From Ligustrum vulgare (Eukaryota; Streptophyta; Magnoliopsida; Lamiales; Oleaceae): a DNA stretch of 64,000 bases. A program made the translations under genes and the position numbers. The stretch spans positions 28,970,639-29,034,638 of the forward strand of contig OY743184.1 of assembly GCA_963555705.1 (NCBI GenBank), in the 5' to 3' direction. How positions within the stretch are numbered: position 1 is the first letter of the stretch; every line of letters begins with the position of its first letter. The notes under the pieces are model-generated. The model was not told the DNA's origin. It worked only from the letters and a program-made list of their open reading frames with translations, and did not search any database. Shown here piece after piece: positions 1 to 11,209 of this stretch.

Positions 1-174
1 ATTACGGCCATAATGACCTTTCTGCCCAAATAACTTCGATCACTCGTCTCGGCTTGATCCTTTCGCCTTCTCGAATCGACTCCAACATGAAACTTGCTCC
101 GTTTTGCACGTAAATCACTGTCTTATTTCCGATGGCTCGACTTCGTCCTTCGACGCTTGGTCCGGATCATATCA
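1..174 (-). mobile_element. LTR end fragment, cut by window start
   Basis: This stretch matches, with scattered changes, the right-hand part of the LTR at 62536-63440, including the shared words around 'CAACATGAAACTTG' and 'GTAAATCACTGTC'. It ends in GGATCATATCA at 174, comparable to GGATCACATCA at 63440. The sequence beyond 174 is not the polypyrimidine run that follows the 63-kb copy. This is therefore more likely the outer edge of a 5' LTR of a minus-strand element, or a solo LTR, than a 3' LTR. The element body lies outside the window. Confidence 0.65.
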
Positions 175-719
175 GGGTATCAACTAAACAAATTTCAAGG
201 TGGGGAAAATCAACAACAAATACAAGAATAATAATACTCATAATGTAGTTGATTAATTTCCTAAAGAGTTAACAAGAGATAAGGAGGATTTTACCTCCAA
301 GTTTGCTCCCACGGAGACTTCACCATTCATATATTCAAAAACTAGCCTAGGGGTTGTCAAGAAAATCATATTTATAGTACAAAATGTGGAAAGTAAAGAA
401 AATGAGAAAATTGCAACAAAAACCCCATTTTTTGAACTTCAGTGTGTTTCGGTCGACCGAAATGACAATTTCGGTTGAACATCCTCAAGCGAAACTGATT
501 GAGGCTGAACAAATTTTTTTCTGCAGAAGTTCGGTCGACCGGTCTTGGCTGAAGCTCCATTCTTCTTTCCTTTGCTCCCAATTTGATTCTTGGCTTGTTT
601 TCTTGACTCTAATCACTTGTTTAAGTCTTGAATCTTCTTCTTTGATGCCCCGGGAGTCCTTCAAGATAGACTTGAGAATTATTTGGCTCGAATGATTAAT
701 TTTCTTTGCTGAGCTTCCT
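175..719. other. Unrecognised repeat-like DNA with a 16-bp palindrome
   Basis: No gene is supported here. Short ORFs exist on both strands but have no family features. TTTCGGTCGACCGAAA at 447-462 is a perfect palindrome, and its core recurs at 530-542. Its position between an LTR end and a decayed pol gene suggests LTR or untranslated retrotransposon sequence, but I cannot prove this. Confidence 0.4.
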
Positions 720-1705
720 ATGATTCTCATCAGTAATATTGAGGCAGTTCGAAATCGGCATATGTCTTCTAATGTTAAGGAAGTCTGCAACTTCCTTAAA
801 TTAGCTGGTTACTATCGAAGATTTGTGGAGGGATTTTCCAAGATTGCCTCACCTTTGACTAAGTTGACCAGAAAGGATACAAAATTTCATTGGAGCTCAG
901 ATTGTGAACAGAGCTTTAGATTTAAAGACACGGCTGACATCTGCGCCCATTTTAACCATTCCACAGGGTAAATTACCTAACTCATGATCTCGAGTTGGCC
1001 GCTAATTTATTTGCATTAAAGATTTGGAGGCACTATCTTTACGGGTTAGATGTAATCTCTACACCGATAATAAAAGTCTCAAATACTTCTTCACTTAGAG
1101 GGAGTTGAACCTAAAACAGCGCAGATGGTTGGAACTTTTCAATGACTATGATTATGTTATTGACTATGATTACAAAATTGCAAGGCTAATGTGGTAGCTA
1201 ATGCACTTAGCAGAAAATGTCATGGAAAAATGGTTTCCTTACAAGTTGTTCAGAAACAATTGTTGATTGATATCCAAAGGTTTGATTTAGAAATCATTCC
1301 AAAAGGCAAGTCAAGTTATCTAGCCAACATGACTTTGGAACCTACATTACTTGAGAAAATCCAGGCTTTGTAGTCTGAGGACCCTCTGAATATTGAAAGT
1401 TCAGACTGAGGTTATTGAGGGAAAGAGCACTGATTTCGTTATCACTACAGATGGTGCCCTTCGGCAGGCATTAGATTGATTGTCCTTAACAATAAGAAGT
1501 TGAAACAAGAAATCTTGAAGTAATCTCATAACACTCCTTACTCAATTCACCATTGAAATACTAAGATGGCTCGAAATTTTAGAAAACATTTTTAGTGGAT
1601 TGGTATGAGTCGGCACGTAGAAGATTATGTTCAACATTGTCAGACTTGTCATCAAGTTAAGACCGAACATCAATGACCTTCTGGCCTATTACAGACTCCT
1701 ATGAT
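720..1705 (+). pseudogene. Decayed chromovirus-type Ty3/gypsy pol (RT end, RNase H, integrase zinc finger)
   Basis: Three frames carry recognisable pol pieces in the right order. 720-971 encodes the RT thumb and RNase H start, with LAGYYRRFVEGFSKIASPLT. About 975-1140 reads [22 protein letters not shown]. 1191-1373 holds the end of RNase H (VANALSRK). About 1525-1700 holds the integrase H2C2 finger (VQHCQTCHQVKTEHQ). The family normally has around 50 residues with RNase H catalytic acids between IPQG and the HDLEL block. These are missing here, so there is an internal deletion in addition to stops and frameshifts. The integrase core is absent: at about 1706 the sequence switches to the gag of an oppositely oriented element. 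No function remains. Confidence 0.85.
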
Positions 1706-1707
1706 CC

Positions 1708-3212
1708 AGGGTTTCTTTTTCTTTGCCCTCCTTGTTTGCTTTTGCTAACCTGCTGGGAAAGGGAGGTGGAGTCAGTTTAACATTTAAAGTGGGGTCAGTC
1801 TTTACCTGAGAGTTTTGTGAGGTGTCGTCTTTCTTTCCAGCTTCTGTTTCTTCAACTTCCTCTTCAATTGCAGATGGTTTCATTTGCAGCCCCTCAACCT
1901 CCTTTCCCCTTCGCAGGGTTATGGCACTCACGTTCCTCGGATTAACTTCAAGTTGAGATGGTAATTTGCCTCCGGATTGTGATTCCAACCTATTGATGGC
2001 TGTAGCCATTTGACCCATTTGGTTTTCCAGATTTTGAATGCTAGACTTGGCGTCCTGTTGAAATTGAAGTGTGTTAGATGCCAAGGCTTTAACCATGTCT
2101 TCAAGGGACATACCTGAGCCTTGAGGTTTTTGCTGATACTGCCCCTGTTGTTGGAAGGTTCCTTGTTGTTAAAATTGCCCTTGAGGTTTGTTTGAAATGA
2201 AACCTGGGGGATTGTTAATTCCGTAGCAAAGGTTGGGGTGATCCCTCCATCCTGAATTATAGGTATTAGAGTACGGATTGTACTGTTGTCTTTGGAACAG
2301 AAAACTCTCTGCAGCACTTACCTGTTCACCATTTCCCTCTTGCAACACCGGACAAGTATCTGTTGGATGTCCGAAGTTTGCACATATCCCACAAGCTTTG
2401 ACCTGTTGTGCCTTCCCTACAGCAAGTTTTTTAACGAGATTTGTTAGTTCAAACAATTGACTTTCAATATTGGAACTACTTACCTCATTCATGCGCCGAA
2501 CTTGCATATCCCTGTTGGAGTTGAACGGCTGAGTGTTCTCAGCCATATTGGAGATTAAAGCCCGTGCTTGTTCCGGTGTCTTGTCCATCAATGCACCTCC
2601 GCTTGCGGCATCTATCATGCTTCTATCCATCGGTGCTAGACCTTCATAGAAATACTGTACCAAGAGTTGTTCGCTAATCTGATGATGGGGTAACTCGAGA
2701 TGAGCTTTTTGAAGGGCTCCCAATACTCATATAATGATTCACCATTGTTTTGGGGCACCCCACATATTTCCTTTCTGATCGTCCCAGCTCTTGATGCAGG
2801 AAAGTACTTCTCCAAGAAAAGCCTCTTCATGTCATTCCAAGTAGTGACTGTTCCAGACGGTAGACAATAAAGCCAGTCTGTGGTGGCATCCTTCAATGAG
2901 AATGGGAAAGCTCTCATTTTTATTTGCTCCTCGGTAATGCCCGTTGGCCTCATACTGTCGCATACCATATGAAATTCTTTAAGGTGTTTGTATGGGTCCT
3001 CACCGGGATGTCCTCGAAAAGTTGGCAGAAGATGGATCAGTCCGTGATTGTTGAGCAACATCCGGGGTAGCTAGTTGTTTGAGAGTCAGATTATTGTTAT
3101 CTATTGCCATTGTTTGTGCTGCTCTTCTTTGCTGTCGAAAATTTTTCTCGATTTTTTGGTCAAAATAAAAAAAAATCAAAATTAGTTGATCGAGTTTTAT
3201 GCATATAAGCAA
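1708..3212 (-). pseudogene. Athila-like gag, second tandem copy (broken)
   Basis: Reading leftwards from 3212 this is a retrotransposon gag (capsid, PF03732-type core) with LKDATTDWLYCLPSG and LEKYFPASRAGTIRKE in 3061-2636. A CX2CX4HX4C zinc knuckle (CGICANFGHPTDTC) lies near 2360-2400, followed by a Gln-rich linker and MSLEDMVKALASN. It is nearly identical to 7730-9278. Compared with that copy it lacks 53 bp near 3033, which shifts the frame between the N-terminal segment and the capsid core, and it has another frame change near 2690. A TAA at about 2170 is shared with the other copy. The copy is cut at about 1708, before the protease, by chromovirus pol on the other strand. Confidence 0.88.
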
Positions 3213-3344
3213 AGAAGTAGACAGGGAAGGTTTATTTATTTATTTTTTTTAAAAAATTTATAGAAATAAAGTGAAAATAAAATAAAAAAATAAAATATAG
3301 AAAAAATAAAATTCTAATTGATTAAACACAAAATTGGTTAACCG

Positions 3345-3362
3345 TTCCCCGGCAACGGCGCC
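3345..3362 (-). promoter_or_regulatory. Primer binding site, tRNA-Asp type
   Basis: The plus strand reads TCCCCGGCAACGGCGCCA, which equals the 3' end of plant tRNA-Asp including CCA. The minus strand is therefore its complement and would prime minus-strand cDNA. It sits 6 bp from the LTR edge at 3369, so the element reads leftward. Confidence 0.88.
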
Positions 3363-3368
3363 AAAAAT

Positions 3369-4988
3369 TTGATGCGTGTCGCAATGCACCAAAATAATAA
3401 ATAATTCCTTACTCGCTAAATATTAATTAATAATGTAGTAGTGAGAGTAAGTGTCGATCCCACGAGGAACGGAAACTAATTTTAGTTGTTCGATCAATTA
3501 AAATGGAAGGGGGGGTTTGTTGTTTGAAATTGCTTGAATAAAAAATATGCATAAAAATAAACAATTCAATATGATTAGAGAAATAATATAAGAAGAAATC
3601 TTGTTCTCGGGTTCGGTTGTACCCTTAATTAATGTTATACTTTTCCTTGTAAAGTGTTTATATCCCTATTCAATTATCAATCATAAATAATCAACAAGTT
3701 CTGATTATCTAAATTCTTCCTTATGTATATTGATTCAAAACAAGTTCTTCGAACCAATTCTAGCCACGGACAATCCTAAACAAGCTCTTAGGATTTAATA
3801 CACGACTAGTATGAAAATTTAGAAGAATAGATTGAATTGGATCGTTAATTTCACAAGCTCGAATTAATCAATCCAAGTTGAATTATTACTAAACCTGCAC
3901 GAGATTTATTTGCTACTAAAATAAAGATTCAATGACAATTACGGATCAAGAATCTAAACATAGCATATTCATGAATCCAAAGATCAATAATCCAATTGGC
4001 CAAATTAAACTATTAATCAAATAAACTCAATTTAAAATTCAAAACATAATAATACAACAATTGAAATAAAGGAATAAATTCACGCTACTAATTTGTAGGA
4101 AAAAAAATAACATAATTAAATTGACACAACTTCCCCTTTGAACAAGATATGGAATCTAGCCTAGCATGGTTGTGGTAGATTCTTCAAGTTGCTTCATGAA
4201 TTTCATTGTTGTTGATATTCTTGTGCTTGAAAATCTCCCAAGAATGCTCTATATTTTTCTCTCAATTTTTCTCAATGTCCAGCCTCCTTTTTGTTATGAT
4301 TTTGCTCCTTTAATACTCCCAAAATCGTGCCCTAACTTTACCCCAAAGATATACCAAAGATAGACCTCGAATCAGATAAGGAAATTTCTTCGCGAGAAAG
4401 TTACGGCCGTAACTTTCCTTATTACGGCCGTAAGTAAGCTATTGAAAATTTTCGAAATTTGGAAGTTACGGCCGTAAATTTACCATTTACGGCCGTAAGT
4501 GCATTTCTGTCGAGAAGCGTCTGTGTTCGATGTTTTGGTCATAACTTTCTCTCCAAAAGTCCGATTGTGGTGATTCAAGTTGCGTTGAAAAGAAATCTCA
4601 AATATCTACAATTATTTTTGAAATAGATCTTCCAAAAGTCGAAAGTCTTCTATGAAAAAATTGAGCTTCAATCTCTGACTTAAATTCGAGATCACAATCT
4701 TTTTGGGTCTTTGATTTCCAACTTCACCCCAAACCTTATTTGACCATAATTTTTGCATCTAATCTTCTTCCCACGTGTGATTATTGATTTGGAACTCTTT
4801 GATTATGTCCTTGAAGTTTACTTCTTGATTTTTGGTATTTCTTTGGTCCTGTTTCTTTCCTTTTTGTTCTTTGCGATCCTATATAACACAATAAATGAAA
4901 ATGCATTAAACGATACTTCAATAGGATCAAACTAATAACAAAATAAGATAATAAGTGAATTAAATATATGCTAATAAAGCACTTATCA
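3369..4988 (-). repeat. Complete LTR shared by two tandem copies
   Basis: On the minus strand it begins TGATAAGTGC next to a polypurine tract and ends GCATCA next to the primer site, giving TGAT/ATCA termini and a length of 1620 bp. The first 980 bp from the left match 9444-10423 with few substitutions. At 4401-4498 it holds four copies of the perfect palindrome TTACGGCCGTAA. Short ORFs inside it are not genes. Confidence 0.87.
4401..4498. repeat. Cluster of four TTACGGCCGTAA palindromes
   Basis: Exact copies lie at 4401-4412, 4422-4433, 4466-4477 and 4487-4498, inside the LTR. The same 12-mer clusters in a different LTR family at 63040-63280. Confidence 0.95.
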
Positions 4989-5003
4989 AATCCCCCCACA
5001 CTT
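4989..5003 (-). promoter_or_regulatory. Polypurine tract
   Basis: The minus strand reads AAGTGTGGGGGGATT directly before the LTR start TGATAAG. This is the expected position and composition of a plus-strand primer. A related motif occurs internally at 6673-6712. Confidence 0.82.
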
Positions 5004-6960
5004 AAGCCATTGTTCGTCCTCGAATAATGATGTGAAAGGAAAGAAACATAACTCAAACAAAAAGATAGACTTACAATCGGAAAGTCAAGGTTACAGTCCA
5101 CTTCTCTTTTAGCATGAAAATTCAATTGCATAACCGGAGCGTGTTAGTGTGTGCAAGAGATGCATCATCTAATATCCTCTGAACAGAACTGAAAATCAAT
5201 ACCCCCGACCCAATTCATTTCCCAATGTGGCTTGTATCCTCCCACCTCTCATGAGTTCTCTCTTAACCTCTATCAATGATTTACTACATGGGTGTTAGTT
5301 TTTGGCCAACTTGAAAGTACAGAATATAGACCAAGAAATTCAAACCACTCATAAGCATATGTAATAGGAGTTAACACCCTCACTAGATATTTCTCTCTTC
5401 GCACAAAGTGTATAAGGGTGAGAATTTTCACTCAACTCACTGCATGGAGAATCTATTACCACAGACTGCTCAAATGTCATAACCGGAGCCAACAATAACA
5501 CAAGTGGAAAGTAAAGGTCTTTATTTGGTTGTAGCGGAGCTTCAGGTCAGTAGGATAAAATGACTTTTTTAGGCTGAGTCGAGAAGGAATTTCGCAAACC
5601 AAGTCAATTCACAATGACATTACTTCCTTCACTCTCAATACGAACTTCATTGTTTCACTCTACCCAACTTTGTTTACACTTGAATTTTTTTTTTCACAAG
5701 TTGAGTGTTTGACTTCCTCAACTACTAATTTTCTTGACTAAACTTCCTTTTTATTGCTTTTTCTCTTTCTCTTTTTTTTTTCGAGTATAGACTGCAACTT
5801 TTTCTCTTTTATTCAAATCATTACACAGTCACCAATTGGCACAAGATAGAATTACATTCCTCTAAATTCAGTCCATTACACAACCATCGCTCAACACAAG
5901 ATATTCATTGCAATTTCTTAGACTTAGACCACAGCACGATCCTTAATCAACAAAAGCTTGCGAATCCCTTCTCTATGGGTTCAAAACAGAGACAGTGCAA
6001 AAGAAAGGGTATTCGTGGCTTGTAGCGTGGCATCAAAATTTCAAGGAAAGGCTAAGGCTCAAAAGGGCTTCTATTGGTACATGTATCATGGTAGGCCCTT
6101 TTAGCAGATCAAATTTGGTTTAACCTAATGCCTTTACTATATTTTGCATTTGACCCAAGAAACTACAATGGCATGTACAGAAAAGCAAATCCAAGAACAA
6201 ATCAACCATGCAGGACACACATCAAAGAAATAAGAGCTTAATATAAAGAGTAAAAGCAACTTATAAGCTCAAAAGCTCACAAATTATGGTTTATATGTGT
6301 TCCTCCCATCCAATTATGAGTATAGGTCATTGCTTAGTCTTCATTCCGAACTCAAAATCTAGGGGATAAGGATAGAATGAAGTTACTCGGGGCGGTATTT
6401 TATCATATCTATTTTGGTTTGACTCAATTAGGTTGCAGAAATTTTTCACTTTGTCCCCATTTTCAAACTAATTCAGAAATTATTGGAAAACTCTGTGCTC
6501 ATTCTTTGTCCGATTATGCAATTTAGGAAGTTGGTGGTTCAAAAATAATCATAAGTGAGGCCGCTTCCTATTATACCAAAATGTGGGCCTAAGCACAATT
6601 AAAAAAAAACTAACAAAAAAATTGAAAGAAGATGAACAAAACAGGGATAACAAAAAATAATAGATAATCATTCCCCCCACACTTGAATTTCACATTGTCC
6701 TCAATGTGGAGCGTGACAATACAAAATAAAATAGGGGAATGTGAATGGAATCAAAGGAGGGGACATTTTTTTTTTTTGAATGAAATTAACTAATAAGGAA
6801 AATGACAAAAATGAAAATAAAAAAAATAACAATTTGAGGGAGTAAAGAAACTTCCCTCTTGGGTTGCCTCCCGAGCAGCGCCTTTGTTTACTGTCTTTGG
6901 CTAGACTTGTTATTTCCTCATTCAACCGGGATTAGGTGGATTTCCAAAGCTCAACTTCTT
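5004..6960 (-). other. Non-coding 3' internal region of the Athila-like element
   Basis: About 2 kb lies between the end of protease and the polypurine tract where pol would be expected. No RT, RNase H or integrase motif is visible in any frame. Near 5750-5800 there is a T-rich stretch, and at 6673-6712 a second polypurine-like motif. The short ORFs at 4781-5131 and 6701-6925 have no family features. Confidence 0.7.
6673..6712 (-). repeat. Internal second polypurine-like motif
   Basis: The minus strand has GAGGACAATGTG followed by AAGTGTGGGGGGAATG. The terminal tract has GAGGACGAACAATGG followed by AAGTGTGGGGGGATT at about 5020-4989. The two blocks look like copies of one motif, one adjacent to the LTR and one about 1.7 kb inside. 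Confidence 0.75.
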
Positions 6961-6974
6961 TTTCATATTTTTCA

Positions 6975-9278
6975 TTAGGGCCTGCAAGACAGGGGCAAAA
7001 GCATGTCATCAGAAGTTGGCAATGTAATACACGAGATTTTACCTGGCTTTTCACCATTTCCACCAAGTTTGAAAGTTTCCTGTACTGAAGAATCAATAAC
7101 ATTAACATAATGAACAGGATTATCATTATCAAGGTAGTTCACGGAATCATAAATATTAAACTGAATAATTTCATTATCAAATTCCATGGTTAGTGAGCCA
7201 CTACTAACATCTATCTTGGTCTTAGATGTTTTTAGAAATGGTCTTCCTAACAAAATAGGAGTAGAGTTGGGGGAGTGGTCATCATTCATGTCTAACACAT
7301 AAAAGTCATCCGGGAACACTAACCCTCCTACTTGCACTAGCACATCCTTAACTACCCCATTCAGATAGGCGTTAGAGCGATCAGCCAATTGAATTATGAC
7401 ATTCGTTTCAGTTAAATTGGCCAGTTTTAAAGAAGCATAGGTAGACCTAGGCATTACATTGATAGATGCTCCTAAGTCTATTAAGGCACGATTTATTTTC
7501 TTATTGCCTATTTGACAAGGTATGGTAAACATACCTGGATCTTTGCACTTGAGAGGTAATTTTCTTTGAAGAAGTGCAGATACAGACTCACCCATTCTTA
7601 CCATCTCATTTTCCTTTAGCTTTCTCGTATTGGTGCATAGATCCTTCAAAAATTTTGCATAACGGGGCACTTGCTTGATTACATCCAATAGAGGAATGTT
7701 GACTTCCACCTTCCTGAACATCTTCAGGGTTTCTTTTTCGTTGCCCTCCTTGTTTGCTTTTGCTAACCTGCTGGGAAAGGGAGGTGGAGTCAGTTTAACA
7801 TTTAAAGTGGGGTCAGTCTTTACCTGAGAGTTTTGTGAGGTGTCGTCTTTCTTTCCAGCTTCTGTTTCTTCAACTTCCTCTTCAATTGCAGATGGTTTCA
7901 TTTGCAGCCCCTCAACCTCCTTTTCCCTTCGCAGGGTTATGGCACTCACGTTCCTCGGATTAACTTCAAGTTGAGATGGTAATTTGCCTCCGGATTGTGA
8001 TTCCAACCTATTGATGGTTGTGGCCATTTGACCCATTTGGTTTTCCAGATTTTGAATGCTAGACTTGGCGTCCTGTTGAAATTGAAGTGTGTTAGATGCC
8101 AAGGCTTTAACCATGTCTTCAAGGGACATACCTGAGCCTTGAGGTTTTTGCTGATACTGCCCCTGTTATTGGAAGGTTCCTTGTTGTTAAAATTGCCCTT
8201 GAGGTTTGTTTGAAATGAAACCTGGGGGATTGTTAATTCCGTAGAAAAGGTTGGGGTGATCCCTCCATCCTGAATTGTAGGTATTAGAGTACGGATTGTA
8301 CTATTGTCTTTGGAACGGAAAACTCTCTGCAGCACTTACCTGTTCACCATTTCCCTCTTGCAACACCGGACAAGTATCTGTTGGATGTCCGAAGTTTACA
8401 CATATCCCACAAGCTTTGACCTGTTGTGCCTTCCCTACAACAAGTTGTTTAATGAGATTTGTTAGTTCAAACAATTGACTTTCAATATTGGAACTACTTA
8501 CCTCATTCATGCGCCGAACTTGCATATCCCTGTTGGAGTTGAACTGCTGAGTGTTCTCAGCCATATTGGAGATTAAAGCCCGTGCTTGTTCCGGTGTCTT
8601 GTCCATCAATGCACCTCCGCTTGCGGCATCTATCATGCTTCTATCCATCGGTGCTAGACCTTCATAGAAATACTGTACCAAGAGTTGTTCGCTAATCTGA
8701 TGATGGGGGAAACTCGAGATGAGCTTTTTGAAGCGCTCACAATACTCATATAATGATTCACCATTGTTTTGGGGCACCCCACATATTTCCTTTCTGATCG
8801 TCCCAGCTCTTGATGCAGGAAAGTACTTCTCCAAGAAAAGCCTCTTCATATCATTCCAAGTAGTGACTGTTCCAGACGGTAGACAATAAAGCCAGTCTGT
8901 GGCGGCATCCTTCAATGAGAATGGGAAAGCTCTCATTTTTATTTGCTACTCGATAATGCCCGTTGGCCTCATACTGTCGCATACCATATTAAATTCTTTA
9001 AGGTGTCTGTATGGGTTCTCACCGGGATGTCCTCGGAAAGTTGGCAGAAGATGGATCAGTCCGGATTTTAGCTCAAAAGTTCTGCCTTATTCCATTGCTG
9101 GAAAAGTGATGCATAGTGATTGTTGAGCAACATCCGGGGTAGCTAGTTGTTTGAGAGTCAGATTATTGTTATCTATTGTCATTGGTTGTGCTGCTCTTCT
9201 TTGCTGTCGAAAAGTTTTCTTGATTTTTTGGTCAAAATAAAAAAAAAAATCAAAATTAGTTGATCGAGTTCTATGCAT
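6975..9278 (-). pseudogene. Athila-like gag-protease polyprotein with internal stops
   Basis: From 9278 the N-terminus (RSTNF, RQQRRAAQ, LKQLATPDVAQQ) leads into the capsid core at 8936-8301 (LKDAATDWLYCLPSG), a zinc knuckle CX2CX4HX4C at about 8416-8380, and 8129-6975 (384 residues). The last part holds a linker and an aspartic protease with ALIDLGASINVMP near 7492-7455 and a later LLGRPFLKTS block. Visible breaks are a TAG near 8947 where the sister copy codes Glu, a stop at about 8300 where the sister copy codes Gln, and a TAA near 8188 shared by both copies. I chose 9278 as start because the residues after it resemble Athila gag N-termini. The frame ends just after protease instead of continuing into RT. 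Confidence 0.85.
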
Positions 9279-9419
9279 ATAAGCAAAGAAGTAGATAGGG
9301 AAGGTTTATTTATTTATTTTTTTAAAAAAAATTATAGAAATAAAGTGAAAATAAAATAAAAAAATAAAATATAGAAAAAATAAAATTCTAATTGATTAAA
9401 CACAAAATTGGTTAACCGT

Positions 9420-9437
9420 TCCCCGGCAACGGCGCCA
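9420..9437 (-). promoter_or_regulatory. Primer binding site, tRNA-Asp type (first copy)
   Basis: It is the same 18-bp sequence as at 3345-3362, again 6 bp from the LTR edge (9444). Confidence 0.88.
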
Positions 9438-9443
9438 AAAATT

Positions 9444-10423
9444 TGATGCGTGTCGCAATGCACCAAAATAATAAATAATTCCTTACTCGCTAAATATTAA
9501 TTAATAATGTAGTAGTGAGAGTAAGTGTCGATCCCACGAGGAACGGAAACTAATTTTAGTTGTTCGATCAATTAAAATGGAATGGGGGGTTTGTTGTTTG
9601 AAATTGCTTGAATAAAAAATATGCATAAAAATAAACAATTCAATATGACTAGAGAAATAATATAAGAAGAAATCTTGTTCTCGGGTTCGGTTGTGCCCTT
9701 AATTAATGTTATACTTTTCCTTGTAACGTGTTTATATCTCTATTCAATTATCAATCATAAATAATCAACAAGCTCTGATTATCTAAATTCTTCCTTATGT
9801 ATATTGATTCAAAACAAGTCCTTCGAACCAATTCTAGCCACGGACAATCCTAAACAAGCTCTTAGGATTTAATACACGACTAGTATGAAAATTTAGAAGA
9901 ATAGATTGAATTGGATCGTTAATTTCACAAGCTCGAATTAATCAATCCAAGTTGAATTATTACTAAACCTGCACGAGATTTATTTGCTACTAAAATAAAG
10001 ATTCAATGACAATTACGGATCAAGAATCTAAACATAGCATATTCATGAATCCAAAGATCAATAATCCAATTGGCCAAATTAAACTATTAATCAAATAAAC
10101 TCAATTGAAAATTCAAAACATAATAATACAACAATTGAAATAAAGGAATAAATTCACGCTACTAATTTGTAGGAAAAGAAAATAACATAATTAAATTGAC
10201 ACAACTTCCCCTTTGAACAAGATATGGAATTTAGCTTAGCATGGTTGTGGTAAAATTTTCAAGTTGCTTCATGAATTTCATTGTTGTTGATATTCTTGCG
10301 CTTGAAAATCTCCCAAGAATGCTCTATATTTTTCTCTCAATTTTCCTCAATGTTCACCCTCATTTTTGTGATGATTTTGCTCCTTTAATACTCCCAAAAT
10401 CGTGTCCTAACTTTACCCTCCAA
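9444..10423 (-). repeat. 5' LTR, truncated
   Basis: It matches 3369-4345 closely. Similarity stops abruptly at about 10423, inside the LTR and before the palindrome cluster, where a different LTR-like sequence begins. About 640 bp of the LTR are missing. Confidence 0.85.
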
Positions 10424-10995
10424 GTATAAAGGGGTCAAATTATAGCATAGCAATAATCCAGGGTCATTCTTCCTAGGGATTTTATTGGTATCATAATATT
10501 TGCTAAATTCAAAACTTAAACTATGATTTCAATTGTTTTTAAATGAATAAAAAAGGAATATAATTAAATTGCAATGAAGGGGAAAATTGAGTGAAGTTAT
10601 TCTTTCGCTATCAATTGGGTTTTGCAAATAAGATTAATATGAATTTCTTGAAATCGATAAGATAAGAAATATTAGTGAGAAAATTACTCAATTTATTCTA
10701 TCTTGTTTTGTCGAGCATGTTGTGTGCATATTCAATACACACCACATCAGCAACATTCATACAAGTAAAATAATTTGAAAATTTAAAACAATTTGTAAAT
10801 TTTTATCAATAACAAGAATTCGTTCATGACGAATTAAAGCATACCCATTAAAGTTAAGAATAACTCCCCTCAAATATAACTTAGCCGAACATAATTAAAC
10901 TAAACGAAATAATAATCAAACAAACGATTACCATTACTAAAGAACGTAATTCAAGTTTTCTAATTAAAATGCAATGACCAAAATATATCTAAAAA
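10424..10995. repeat. Probable fragment of another LTR
   Basis: AT-rich sequence with the layout of the neighbouring LTRs (a 'CAGGGTCATTCTTCCTAGGG' block, then AT-rich text) but not similar to the copy it abuts. No termini are identified. Confidence 0.4.
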
Positions 10996-11005
10996 TCAAC
11001 TAACA

Positions 11006-11209
11006 TCAATAATGGTTGTCAAGTTTTGTAATTATCAACCTTATTCCATTGCACACTCCCTGTGTATAATCAATATTTCTCAAAAAGAGCAATGGATATT
11101 GCAAAGACAAATAAAGAGGATGCATTTCGCTAATCCGTTGCAACGATCCATCACGTGGCGCAATAATGATATCCATGTGTCCAGATTGTGTATCAAAATC
11201 CATCGACAA
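11006..11209 (-). pseudogene. Helitron Rep/helicase remnant, internally deleted
   Basis: The 67-codon minus-strand frame joins two parts of the Helitron protein. The first half (MDIIIAPRDGSLQRISEMHP then LYLSLQYPLLF) resembles the Helitron-like N-terminal domain. The second half (LRNIDYTQGVCNGIRLIITK) resembles the C-terminal part of the PIF1-type helicase domain. More than a thousand residues that normally separate them, including the Rep catalytic region and Walker motifs, are absent. The join between LLF and LRNID is in frame. I did not find convincing Helitron ends (5' TC, 3' hairpin plus CTRR). Confidence 0.72.

Larger units (their letters stand above)
3369..10423 (-). mobile_element. 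Athila-like LTR retrotransposon with gag and protease only; 5' LTR truncated
   Basis: In minus-strand order it has a truncated 5' LTR (10423-9444), tRNA-Asp primer site (9437-9420), gag-pro ORFs (9278-6975), a 2-kb non-coding tail, a polypurine tract (5003-4989) and a 3' LTR (4988-3369). No RT, RNase H or integrase is present, so it had to be mobilised by other elements. The 3' LTR is followed directly by a second primer site and gag, so it also serves as the 5' LTR of a second copy (LTR-internal-LTR-internal). This tandem form is expected from unequal recombination between LTRs or insertion of concatenated cDNA. Target duplications cannot be read because both outer ends are truncated. Confidence 0.85.

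Noticed and set aside
4166..4363. 65-codon ORF and its twin at 10241-10429
   Set aside because: Both are inside LTRs of the same family and are hydrophobic by chance.
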